From Gautieria morchelliformis (Eukaryota; Basidiomycota; Agaricomycetes; Gomphales; Gomphaceae), in assembly GCA_015179125.1 (NCBI GenBank), contig WHVA01000032.1:248001-312000 (forward strand): a DNA stretch of 64,000 nt. Direction: 5' to 3'. The notes under the pieces are model-generated. The model saw only the letters and a program-made list of their open reading frames with translations. It made no database searches and had not been told where the DNA came from. This document shows, piece by piece, positions 22,307 through 31,597 of the stretch (within the stretch, counting starts at the first letter, position 1; every line of letters begins with the position of its first letter). The position numbers and the translations under genes were made by a program.

Positions 22307-22445
22307 ATGGCATGCACAGCACACAAGCTGAAGCCAAGTCCCTCTCTGACTTCCCTATTTGAACCTCACTCCGTAACCTCAGACCTTACCTTGGGTTTCA
22401 TCCCTGAGCTCGGTCAACCTCCCTCTGAAGGATCGTGTTATAACA
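22307..22445 (+). repeat. LTR 3' remnant of Ty3-type element W1
   Basis: Matches the end of the LTR at 50805-51321: CAGCACACAAGCTGAAGCC, then GGTCAACCTCCCTCTGAAGG, then GTGTTATAACA. It is followed by gag-like sequence, as expected for a 5' LTR. Confidence 0.75.
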
Positions 22446-22479
22446 GTATATTCAGACTGTTCACACCCTGCGTATCCCT

Positions 22480-23140
22480 CTTTTTCACTATGTCTATGAT
22501 AACTCGCTCCTGCACCCTATAGGGTATCTCAGAACAACAACACTTCTCTGGTTCCTGACAACTCACCCCCATCACCTGGCATACCTCTTACAGACCCAGC
22601 TGAGCCTAGTACTAAAGGGAAAGGTAGGGCTAATCCAGGCGACCTGTCAGGCGATCCAGGTGATGGCTTTGGAGGCTCTGTTAGTGATTATGACCTCCTG
22701 AACTGACTACTGGACGACCTTGGTGACCTTGATGATAACGAGCTCATGTGTTGAGCTTTCATGAAGCTTGCTAAACCTTGGGATCCAGAAGCCTGAGCCA
22801 AGGTCAAGGAACCAGAGACTTATGATGGTACTGACCAGGCCAAGCTTTGAACCTTCTTCCTCCAATGCATACTCAACTTCAGAGATTGCCCCTCTGCCTT
22901 CAAGACAGGGGCATTGAAGGTACAGTATGCTATCTCATACTTATCTGGCTCAGCCCTCCAGCACTTTGAGCTGGCAATCCTGGGTGAAGTCCATAATGAG
23001 CCTGATTGGCTTAGGCATGGGGACAGTTTCAAGGCCGACCTCAAGCTTAACTTCGGCCCATACGATAATGCTGCCCAAGCCGAGATTGACCTGGAGAAAA
23101 TTGTCTTCAAAGAACATCACAGAGGAGCTCTGTCAGGGGA
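22480..23140 (+). pseudogene. Gag fragment of element W1
   Basis: A decayed plus-strand frame with stops. Readable pieces include YDGTDQAKL, TFFLQCILNFRDCPSAF, ALKVQYAISYLSGSALQHFE and AEIDLEKIVFKEH, the layout of a Ty3/gypsy capsid (target motif, helices, long acidic run). It lies directly downstream of the W1 LTR remnant. It breaks off at a degenerate TGCATTAT repeat tract and no pol follows. Confidence 0.72.
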
Positions 23141-23149
23141 ACTCCAATC

Positions 23150-23260
23150 TCACACTGCATTATTTCAATGTGCATTATCATGATATGCATTATCGCTGGT
23201 GTGTATTATTGCAAGGTGCATTATTGTGACTTGCACATTACCACAGCATGCACTTTATTG
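23150..23260. repeat. Degenerate TGCATTAT-type repeat tract
   Basis: At least six variants of TGCATTAT / TGYATTATYG are strung together, separating the W1 gag remnant from unrelated sequence. No reading frame. Confidence 0.55.
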
Positions 23261-23584
23261 TGACAGGTAATTGGGGGCCCCCGAGCTTCTCCTAGCACTT
23301 AGCACCCTTCTGTCTTGTGTTCCATGTGTTTCCATTCCTGTTCTGACCCCTTCTGACATCATTCCTTCCTTATCTGTCCAGCCCTGTTACCACTAGCATA
23401 ATTGCTTATGTAACTCAGGCATTTGGTGATCAGGCTAGCACGCCAGCAGCTTACTTATAGTCGTAGCTAGGTGGAGAAGGGGTTCCTTAGAGTTTTCCCT
23501 TTGGATCCCCCTTCGCCAGTTCACCACTTGAGTGTAGAGTGTCTGCCTAGGTTGCCCTTATAGTGGAATGGGCTGTACAAGTCC

Positions 23585-24049
23585 TTAATCTGGTATTGTT
23601 AACAGATTAAGAGTCTCAAGGCCTCATCTTGGTTTAACAACAGATTGAGCCTCCAAGTCGAAGCTAATCTAATTTAGAGTCTTTGTTTATGTGAGATGAG
23701 AGAAACTCAATGACTTGTAGATCAGAGGTTGAATTATGAAGCAGTTCCCACTGAAAGACTCGGTGTGCATTGCACAAGGAGTGACCGGCTAAAAATGATT
23801 TATTTACTGTAGATTTATATGAATGTAGTTGGGGGTTAAGTTCGAGGCATAGGAGCCAAATTGTTGTAAGGGAGTTAGGGAAACGGTCAGCTGTGGCTAA
23901 ACTGAAGATGATGTGGGATAGGGGAGAATGGTCCGGGTTTACTACCTATGAATACAAGGACAGGATCGACAGATAATAAGAGAATGGACCATACAAGTCA
24001 ATAGTGAGATCCGACGCACCGTGCTGGATCTGCAGGTAATGGGGATGCA
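23585..24049. repeat. Repeat V, copy 1 (left part of segmental duplication)
   Basis: Matches 32345-32845 closely (AACAGATTAAGAGTCTCAAGG, split here by design, then CTGTAGGA and GTTCGAGGCATAGGAG blocks). In the second copy the match runs directly into unit C. Here the block is interrupted by the 2.1-kb TIR element. It begins with an imperfect palindrome, TTAATCTG...CAGATTAA. Confidence 0.85.
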
Positions 24050-24223
24050 TATATGTATGGAAAGCCGGACTGACCAGCTTCATTTTTAGCCGCCGCACCA
24101 CTGTATCGGTCGCGATTTATCAGCGGATGGGTCGGCATGAACCCTTAGACCCCAGACATCATAATAATCACAGTCTTGGGGTGAAATAAAGGTGTATGGT
24201 GAATCAAAATTTGATCATGTACT

Positions 24224-24559
24224 ACTCCATTATAGGCCATGACAAAAAACATTGCTAAGTGAAGTTAAAACTGTATACTAAGTGAAATTAAAACTGTACA
24301 GTGAAAACAAAAAAAAAATAAAAAAAAAAAAAACAGGTCCTGTTGCATTATAAGCCATCACAAAAAATATGGCTAATTGAAATTCAGTGTGCAGTAAAAA
24401 AAATCCCTGGTCATGTACTACTGAAGATCTACACCAGTGTCTTCTTTAAAGGGCTCTGAGGCTACAGTTTTGATTTCACTTAGCTTACTGTTTTAAATCC
24501 ACTTAGTGTACATTTTAATTTCACTTAGCGATGCTTTTTGTCGTGGCTTATAACAGAGT
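24224..24559. mobile_element. MITE 4 nested in the TIR element
   Basis: Inverted ends ACTCCATTATAGGCC and a degenerate reverse complement (GGCTTATAACAGAGT). Each arm contains sub-repeats of CTAAGTGAAATTAAAACTG, and a poly-A-rich centre lies at about 24303-24335. A third, partial end-like copy begins near 24337. No coding sequence. Confidence 0.65.
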
Positions 24560-24934
24560 GGCACATGTTCACATTTATCTGTAGTAGCACACGAAAATAA
24601 ATGGGGACAACAGAATCAAAATGAATGGATATCCTGCTTCCCGAATACTTTGCTCAAACTCTGGGACCGAGCGCGAATACCGAACCTTCCCGAGGCAAGC
24701 AGGAAGTCATCTTCTTCCCTCTCAGTCGCACCTGTGAAAAGGAGCGTGCCTCAGATGTGAGTCGGTTTACAGCTGACAATGAGAAGTATATACTAGGCAA
24801 TGATCAATAATCACTCACGGCAAGTCTTTGAAACCCAAAATGGTCTCCCTCGCGAAAGCAAACGCACCAACGACGTTCACATTGACTGCCTCCTGGATCT
24901 CTTCGGGTGTGGTCCCCAAGAAGCCTTCGTGCGC

Positions 24935-25070
24935 CCTACCGACGTATGGTGCACTCGAACCGTACGCCCTCTCCACGTACGGTTCACGTCCACCATCCGC
25001 CGTATGCACGTACGGTGCACGGGAACCGCCGTATCCACATACAGTGCATGGGAACCGCATGCACGAACGG
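24935..25070. repeat. Array 1 of CGTACGG / GTGCACG motifs
   Basis: A run of CACGTACGGT, GTGCACGGGAACCG and CCGTATGCACGTACGG variants in both orientations, spaced at about 15-30 bp. The motifs are palindromic or nearly so. A second array sits at 25678-25895 on the other side of the captured gene fragments. Confidence 0.75.
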
Positions 25071-25134
25071 TGCAGCTATTTTGATATTTTTGGTTTTGAC
25101 CTGTACTGTGAAGGGATGCAGCAACCCATTTATC

Positions 25135-25485
25135 CCACCGTCGTTGTCCCCTGCCAGTGCGAAAAACGCTGGCTTCCACGGTCCAGTATTACATTCCAGC
25201 CGGTTCAGTGCCAAAGTAGACGGTATCATAGGGAAATCCCAGAATCACCACCCTCAGAGAAGGACGCCATGTCGATTGTGGTCATTGGCGGTGGAAAATC
25301 AGCCTAAGAGTCCGTCGTTCAGATGCCGGCCTAACCATGGCAGGTGCTTATTCTTTCACAACATCTCTGCATACCTAGCAAACAAAGGCCGAAAGGTATC
25401 GATAGTCTTCGAGACTGCTGATGCCATCCTTGCAGTCACCAGTCTGCGCACAGATTTCATCTGGAAAAGCCGGTACGGTTGGTAC
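25135..25485 (+). pseudogene. Flavin-containing monooxygenase fragment (forward)
   Basis: Two plus-strand frames join across a frameshift. The first reads GFHGPVLHSSRFSAKVD; the second reads MSIVVIGGGKSA and, after a roughly 60-base interruption, NISAYLANKGRKVSIVFETA and DAILAVTS. GGGKSA is the NADPH-binding glycine motif of FMO-like enzymes, and the flanking order agrees with that family. The interruption may be a degenerate intron. The piece covers only about 100 residues around the second Rossmann fold, so it is a captured fragment, not a gene. Confidence 0.7.
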
Positions 25486-25499
25486 CGATTCACTCACAG

Positions 25500-25662
25500 A
25501 GATTTTAGTTATCATATTCCATATGCCGCGGTCGATTTTGCTCCCAAGCCAAGTAGTATGAAGCGTTTGGCATGCTGCATACGAGGGGACGTCATAGCGA
25601 AGTGCTCACTTGAGACGCGTGCGTAGCTCAATATGTGGAGACGGTATGGTTAAAAGCTGCTG
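25500..25662 (-). pseudogene. Flavin-containing monooxygenase fragment (inverted)
   Basis: Minus-strand frames give SPHIELRTRL and, after a stop, LHTTWLGSKI. In FMO-like proteins this follows shortly after the segment encoded at 25485 on the opposite strand. So the downstream part of the captured gene has been inverted relative to the upstream part. The second CGTACG array abuts it. Confidence 0.6.
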
Positions 25663-25677
25663 TGGGTCGATGTGTGC

Positions 25678-25895
25678 GTTCGAGCACGGGAACAGCCGTA
25701 TCCACGTACAGTGCACGGGAACCGCATGCACGAACGGTGCAGGTGAACTGTCCGCCCTCTGCACATGCGGTTCACGTGCACTGTCTGCCCTAGGCACGTA
25801 CGGTGCACGTGCACCGTACGTAAAACGGTTCACGTCCATCGTCCGCCGTATGCACGTACGGTGCACGGGAACCGCACGCACGAACGGTGAACGTG
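25678..25895. repeat. Array 2 of CGTACGG / GTGCACG motifs
   Basis: About a dozen motif variants, including GCACGTACGGTGCACG and the fully palindromic GTACGGTGCACGTGCACCGTAC at its centre. Several phrases, such as GGGAACCGCATGCACGAACG, recur exactly from array 1. Confidence 0.78.
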
Positions 25896-26150
25896 ACGAT
25901 CGTCAAGCCTACCGTCAGTCTGCCACCAAAGGGGCTCGGCCACTCCCGGGTCGCCCTGTCGAGGAGTCTTTGGAGTTCCATAGATATCTAGCCGGTGAGT
26001 ATTACTCTTGAGCTTGAGCATACTCCTCCGAGACAGCTGTCTTTGGGGTCTAAGGGTTCATGCCGGTTCATGCCGACCCATCCGCTGATAAATCGCGACC
26101 GACACAGTGGTGCGAAATGAAGCTGGTCAGTCCGGCTTTCCATATATATG

Positions 26151-27600
26151 CACCTTGAATGTCTTGGGACTGCTCGGAAAACATGAGTGACTCGTTGGAC
26201 TCGGAGAATTGACCGAAAAGTTCAGAACAAGGATGACCTTCCTGCTTCTCATATACTCTTCACCGGGGGGGGGCCTGACACGCGACATGGAAGAAAAGCA
26301 CCAATGACTACCATTCCAGGTGCTCCTGACACCCATAAAGCAATAATGATGAGGTAATGAGGTAAATACGGTTGGAGGGGATTAGAGGCATTGTGTGCCG
26401 ACCAAGCTATATAACGACTACCATTCCAGCTGCTCCTGACACCCGAACTGAACATAAAGTAATAACAATGAGGTAATGAGGTAAATATGGACGGAGGGGA
26501 TTGGAAGCATTGTGTTCCGACAAAGTATACAGTATTCTGAGTCAATCATCGCGGAGTACTTCCGCCTGATAAATCCCGCCTCCCCCCCCAAAAAAAAATA
26601 AAAATTGATGCTTGGAATTAATAAAAGCGGTTTATGAAGGTGACGACAGTGTATGGAGTAATACTTCATTCTAAGCTAATAAGGGAAAGGTTAATGTTTA
26701 TATTTGAGCAATTTTGGAACAATACATAGGTACGTACCACAGCAGTCGCAGGGTGAGACTGGTCCGGGTGACGGGCAAGGGGGGAGCGGAGAATCGCAAG
26801 CAATTTCACAATGTCTCGGACTCAGGCCTTCTGCCAATGGATTGCCTAGGGAAGGGGCTGCGAGACAGACTAATGCGAATAGTGTTGAGAGGGTGATTTG
26901 GAGTTGCATCGTCGATGGTATGGCACGGTGGTGAATCAATAAAATAACTGGCCCACCATTTTATAGCACGCTAGAAACCTGAGGCCTGAGGCCTGAGCAA
27001 CGAAAATAAATGTCACGCAACGATGATCAATTCCGGCTCTGTTACCTGCCCATCATATGGCCCGGCGTTGGCACCTCGGCTAAAAATCTTCCAGCAGGCT
27101 CATGGTGGCGAATATATTTTCTTGTTCACTATAAAATTTCCAGGCACTGAGTCCACTGCCTAACATACCCTAATTTGATTTGAGGCCAGATACAGTGATG
27201 CGGTCAGGCGCCGGACAGTTGACAACATGGTCACCGGTCATGCGTTACCAGCGCCCTTTGGCAAGCGATGGGGAGATTCCAAATTACAAACCTTGTAAAC
27301 GACCGGGACGGGTTGTGCGCCGTGACCTCGAGCATATATGACCCACCAATTCGATGCACGGAACGTGCAGTCGTTCCAATGGTGTCAATGGAACTCTGAG
27401 CACTTCTCGCACCTGGAACGTTTGAGCGCCTCGTCCTCATCAGCGGTATATTCATCAGCGCAGCGGTATATTCTCCTGTGGGGCTCGGCAGACGATGTCG
27501 TCGTCGAAGGCACTGCTGGTGGTATCAGGATTTCTGACAAACTTGTCAGGGCAATCAGTCATGGGGTGGTGTCCTTGCCACGGCTCTGAGCACGGAGTAC
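26151..27600. repeat. Duplicated unit A
   Basis: Matches 32860-34312 in the same orientation and 29150-30225 in reverse. It contains two tandem copies of a roughly 125-bp segment (CTACCATTCCAG, CTGACACCC, GAGGTAATGAGGTAAATA, CATTGTGTGCCGACC) at about 26305-26520, a small secreted protein gene on the minus strand, and a decayed coding block at 27180-27590. Confidence 0.85.
26666..26909 (-). CDS. Small secreted cysteine-rich protein A
   Basis: Predicted 58-residue product. ATG at 26909 follows TA-rich 5' sequence. Exon 1 is 172 nt, intron 26671-26737 is 67 nt (GTACGT...TTAG), and exon 2 adds only the end of a GAA codon and TGA. Residues 1-22 are a typical signal peptide (MQLQITLSTLFALVCLAAPS). 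The mature peptide has five cysteines and ends CDCCE, with a PPCPSPGP proline motif. Unspliced, the frame would read through the intron for 15 more codons. Copies B and C keep the same intron, phase and end, which supports the model. No known family; secretion is inferred from the signal peptide. Confidence 0.65.
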
Positions 27601-27718
27601 TCGGGTAGAAAGGGTCAACGCCGCTAGCGCCTCTACAAGTATAAAAGTTTCCAAATGTTAGCCACTACCTCCACACAAACGTTTACCCTTACGTTTACCC
27701 TTACCACCCTCTCCACAT

Positions 27719-27949
27719 ATGTTGTCCAAGCTTTTCGTTCTGTTCAACGTGACTCTCGCTGGTATGGTGATGGCCTCACCAACTGCCACGTGCACCACAA
27801 CACTCTCTAAACCGAGTGATGGGCCGTGTGGCATACTTTGCCCCGCACCACCGCAAACTTGCACCGGAACGAGCAGCGACACGTGCTGCTGCAGTGAGTT
27901 GCCCTGCAATCGACCTGTTTATACAAGTTATTCAACCCACCCGATGTAG
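27719..27949 (+). CDS. Small secreted cysteine-rich protein D
   Basis: ATG at 27719 starts a hydrophobic signal peptide (MLSKLFVLFNVTLAGMVMAS) followed by a short cysteine-rich peptide with CGILCPAPPQTC and DTCCC. As read it has 76 codons. A GTGAGT donor at 27894 could end exon 1 after 175 nt, the same codon phase as in genes A-C. An acceptor at about 27949 would then give a different short C-terminus. It lies 0.8 kb from gene A and diverges from it. It resembles A-C in size and layout but is not a close copy. Function unknown. Confidence 0.5.
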   Translation: MLSKLFVLFNVTLAGMVMASPTATCTTTLSKPSDGPCGILCPAPPQTCTGTSSDTCCCSELPCNRPVYTSYSTHPM

Positions 27950-28700
27950 TACCCGTCACGGTGACTGTACCCTGCTACTAGCACACATAGGCAGCGGTCC
28001 CGCCGGTCCGCAAATGGCGCGCAGCAGATGGTCAGGACAGGCGTGTAACTGCATCGACCTTTGAAGATCACTGGTTTCTAGATATCACTTGAATGTAATA
28101 CGAGAGAGAGTCGGCGGCGATATATATTTCGAGTCAACTTGAGCCACACGCGTCTGGTGATGAATAACTTTTAGACCCTGTCGTAACCGCCTCATGGTGA
28201 ACAGCCTAAAGGCGATACGCTCCAAACTCAAGGTGATGATGCACTGACTGAAAGCGGTTCAATATCTGCGCGTTCCATAGCGTTATCCTACAATGGTGAG
28301 CGCTTCTCGCTGTAAACCACTGAGCCATAATAAACACTTCAAGGAAATGGCAAACAATATTTCTCTGGTATGGGTGTTCCTGGAAACTTATCTTTTGTGA
28401 GGCGAAAGCCGCGAGCTTTGTGGTTCCACGGTCTTCCAAATGTTTGACGCCCTTTAGAGTTCCGTAGGTTGACCTTTCGTGCGGGGGTTGCACATTTGTA
28501 GATTAAGTAAGACACAGTTGTCTGTATCGTCGTGACAACGCCGAAGTATCCTGGCGCTAATTGCTATTTTTGGGTGTCGCTAGAAAGGGAAATCCTTTGG
28601 GTGGGCCTTAAATCCTAGATCCAGCATCGTCTTGCTGCATGGACGCGAGAATGTATGTCTCCGGACTGGAAACTCCCGGACGCAGTAACACGGTTAGTCC
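27950..28700. other. No recognisable gene
   Basis: Unique sequence between gene D and the structured GC-rich block. Short frames only. Confidence 0.35.
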
Positions 28701-28909
28701 GCTTGAGCTGAGCTTGGGACGAAGCTTCCGTCCTCTGAGTCAGAGGCTCTGACTAGCGCACCCACCAACCCGTCCACCTCCCGCTAGCAGGTCATGAGCT
28801 CCTTGGTGGCATCTGTTCAGGTAGCTCAAGGCACTTTTCATGCACATGGACCATTTACTCCAGCTAGTGTCATAAGGCTCAGAGGTAACGAACCCTAACA
28901 GAACTGGAA

Positions 28910-28974
28910 GGGCGAGCGCTAGGGGTAGCGGTATCCCCCTGATGAGAGCTTTCGTCGGCTCGAAACCGCTGCCC
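28910..28974 (+). ncRNA. Hammerhead-ribozyme-like motif (open helix III)
   Basis: The conserved core CTGATGA (28939-28945) and GAAA (28962-28965) flank a 4-bp helix II, GAGC/GCTC, with loop TTTCGTCG. Helix I is GGGG (28922-28925) with CCCC (28935-28938). Helix III pairs GGGC-G-AGCG (28910-28918) with CGCTGCCC (28967-28974), eight pairs with one bulge. The predicted self-cleavage site follows CTA (28919-28921), which fits the NUH rule; A65-type and U16.1 pairing is present. One flaw is a C/C mismatch next to the cleavage triplet, at positions 15.2/16.2. Known hammerheads of this topology occur in viroid-like RNAs, plant retrozymes and fungal ambiviruses. Activity is untested. Confidence 0.6.
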
Positions 28975-29091
28975 AACCGTCTCCCCTAGCAACCCTCGTC
29001 CCTAGCTAACAGAGCCCAATCTTCGGAGACGGCTGCCTGCAGCGGGTGCAAAGGTTGCGGTCTGCCCAGCGGCGCTCTGCTGGACGCGGCG

Positions 29092-29146
29092 GCCTGCGGC
29101 TTCGCTCGCAGGCAGCTTGGCTAAAGCCCTTGTCGTCCGACAAGGG
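29092..29146. other. Two GC-rich hairpins
   Basis: GCCTGCG - 8-nt loop - CGCAGGC at 29092-29113, and CCCTTGTCG - TC - CGACAAGGG at 29127-29146, both perfect. They lie 120-170 bp downstream of the hammerhead-like motif and immediately before duplicated unit B, in a block more GC-rich than its surroundings. Confidence 0.7.
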
Positions 29147-29149
29147 AAT

Positions 29150-30225
29150 GGCGCTCAAACGCTTCGATAAGGCCTGGCGCGAACAGTCCATTCACCCATC
29201 GGAACAACCGCCACAATTGGTGGGTCATATATGCTCATGATCACGGCGCACAACCTGTCCCGGTCTTACAAGGTTTGTTCTCCCTGTCACTTGCCAGAGG
29301 GCACTGGTAACGCATGACCGGTGACCACGTTGGCAACTGTCTGGCGCCTGACCGCATCATTGTATCTGGCCACAAATTAAATTAGGGTATGTCCTCAGAT
29401 CATGCGGGCCATAACATTTGGGCAGTGGACTTGCCTGGAAATTTTATATTGAACAAGCAGATGTTTATAAAATTATATTCCGCCGCCATGAGCCTGATGG
29501 CTGGAAGCTTTTTAGCCGAGGCAACGCCGGGCCATATGATGCGCAAGTAACAGAGCCAGAATTGATCATCGTCGCGTGACATTTATTTTCGGTGCTCAGG
29601 CCTCAGGCATCAGGTTTCTAGCGTGCTATAAAAGCGTGGGCCGGTTATTTTATTGATTCAGCATCGTGCCATACCATCGACAATGCAACTCCAAATCACC
29701 CTCTCAACACTATTCGCATTAGTCTGTCTCTCAGCCACTGCCCTGGGAAATCCATTGGCAGTAGGCCGGTGTCCCATTCCTTGCCCTATTCCGCTCCCCC
29801 CTTGCCCGTCGCCCGGACCGGTCCCACCCTGCAACTGCTGTGGTACGTACCTATATATTGCTCCAAAATTGCCCAAATATAAACATTAACCTTGCCCTTA
29901 TTATCTTAGAATGAAGGCATATTACTCCATACGCTGTCGCCACCTTCATAAACCGCTTTTATTATTCCAAGCATCGAATTTTTTATTTTGGGGGGGCATT
30001 TATCAGGCGGAAGTAATTAGCGAGGAATGACTCAGAATATTGTATACTTGGTCGGCACACAATGCTTCCGATCCCCTCCATCCAGATTTACCTCATTACC
30101 GAATTGTTCTTATTTTATGTTCAGTTCGGGTGTCAGGAGCAGCTGGAATGGTAGTCATTATATAGCTTGGTCGGCACACAATGCTTCTAATCCCCTCCAT
30201 CCATATTTACCTCATTACTGAACTG
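29150..30225. repeat. Duplicated unit B (inverted copy)
   Basis: Reverse-complement copy of units A and C. It runs from a decayed ALKRFDKAWRE-type coding scrap through the secreted protein gene to the two 125-bp tandem segments (30045-30215). It lacks repeat V. Its right end abuts the third exon of a CAF1 deadenylase pseudogene. Confidence 0.85.
29683..29914 (+). CDS. Small secreted cysteine-rich protein B
   Basis: Predicted 54-residue product. Exon 1 is 29683-29842, intron 29843-29909 (67 nt, GTACGT...TTAG), and exon 2 supplies AA to complete GAA, then TGA. It has the same signal peptide start, MQLQITLSTLFALVCLSATA. The mature part is four residues shorter than A and C and richer in Pro and Cys (CPIPCPIPLPPCPSPGP), ending CNCCE. 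It is the most divergent of the three copies in the mature region, while signal peptide and intron are conserved. A TATA-like CTATAAAAGC lies about 60 bp upstream. Confidence 0.65.
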
Positions 30226-30231
30226 TTGTTG

Positions 30232-30806
30232 TTCTGGTAGGATGCCAAACGCCTCGTGCCATTGGAAGTCAATGCCTGACTTTTGAAGTAGTTCAAGAGA
30301 GTCTGGAGCCTACATGTCATCACTAAGGTGGTAGACAGCAAGCTGAGCCTCAGTAACAAACGTTTAACAGGTCAATATACCTGGACTCACTTGACACTAA
30401 AACGGAAGTTAAACTGCCAAGTTGAAACGTCCTGAGGGTAGTTTCCATCGTCATCGGCTAATGTGATACCAATCTGTATCAGTTTGGGCAGCTCGACATT
30501 ACACCGCATGGTTTGGTAGTGATAGTCGGAAGATGTTTTGAATGAGCCAATAGGACGCGCTACCACCCCGGGAAATTCAGTATCCTGCAAACAGCAGAGA
30601 TGGAAGTGAGTCAGTAACAATACCAGGGAGGACTGTGGTAAACAGCGTAGTATGAAGCATACCATCGCCACGTTGGGTAGTGGTCAATAACGCTTCGAAT
30701 GTTTCGCATCTCCAGCTCCAAGTTCGTCTGCCAGACCTCTCGAATCATGCTTGCCGGAACACAAGCTAGTGGGCCTCGTCGAGAGATCAGGCAGGTCGTA
30801 GACATG
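30232..30806 (-). pseudogene. CAF1-family deadenylase (CCR4-NOT) pseudogene, 5' part
   Basis: Three minus-strand exons can be read. Exon 1: IREVWQTNLELEMRNIRSVI, ending at a GTATGC donor. Exon 2: DTEFPGVVARPIGSFKTSSD, YHYQTMRCNV and TWQFNFRF, ending at GTGAGT. Exon 3: SLELLQKSGIDFQWHE. DTEFPG holds the first acidic pair of the DEDD nuclease site, and the order matches the CAF1/POP2 subunit that removes mRNA poly(A) tails. A single-base deletion before the VAM segment near 30675 and a TAG where Tyr is expected in exon 3 break it. It is cut off by unit B. A functional copy must exist elsewhere, since the gene is normally essential. Confidence 0.8.
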
Positions 30807-30849
30807 GAAAACGTTTGTGGCGTCACAAAATTACTGTAACAGGTTACCG

Positions 30850-31560
30850 TAACCTTCGATATTCCTCTTCGTGCATATGCGTATCACAATTATGGATTTT
30901 CAATCTCGGATAACCAGATATTTACACTGGCTTAGAACAGCTGGAAACGTCGGATATGTTTCAAGAACCTATTGGTTAGGGACATGGACCACATGGTCTT
31001 CAAGTTCGGGTGACTTTCCAACTTGAAGGAGATTGTCACTGGTGCACAGAGGGAGCTGGCTTCGCTGTCTATATATAATCCGATCATGATGGAAAAAGCT
31101 CATGTGGTGAAGCCTCCGAGTCATTCTAGCCAAAATCTTTTGGCATAAACAGGTACGTCGAATAACATACTCCACTTGGTAAGAGTCGCGCGCTACCATA
31201 GCGTGCACGTACTAAGGTTCTAAAGAAGTTCCTGCGTGCTGTTTCTGAGAGTCGGGAAATCATTGAACTTCGGACTGTCCATGCCAAGGTACTTATGGTC
31301 CACGCGAGAAACAGTTACATACACATTTAAAGGATTGCTATAGAGGCTGAGGCCTAGACATGTGTCGCCGAACAAGATGCGCTCTTGAAGAATGCAAGCG
31401 TGATAAAGTTCGTGGGGTACTGCCGGCACCCCGGCCATACATATAGAATCTGTTCGCATACTCGGTTTGGCAATCCTCACAGAAAGCCGAGGCGAAAGCG
31501 ACCACCCACTCGAAATGCGCGACGCATGATGACCTTCCACACCCGATCACGAATGACGAG
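30850..31560. other. No recognisable feature
   Basis: Only short, unsupported frames. Unique in this window. Confidence 0.35.
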
Positions 31561-31597
31561 TCAATGAGCGAAGGGGACGAAGAGCCGAAGAGAGAGC

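Larger units (their letters stand above)
24056..26144. mobile_element. 2.1-kb TIR element with captured gene fragments
   Basis: Terminal inverted repeats of about 100 bp (TATGGAAAGCCGGACTGACC at the left end, its reverse complement at the right). The 6-bp duplication TATATG flanks it at 24050-24055 and 26145-26150. Copy V2 at about 32850 supplies the empty site, GCATATATGCAC. The right TIR has an internal short duplication of GTTCATGCCG. Inside are a nested MITE, two arrays of CGTACG/GTGCAC motifs and pieces of a flavin monooxygenase gene in both orientations. I see no transposase, so it is probably non-autonomous. Confidence 0.85.
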
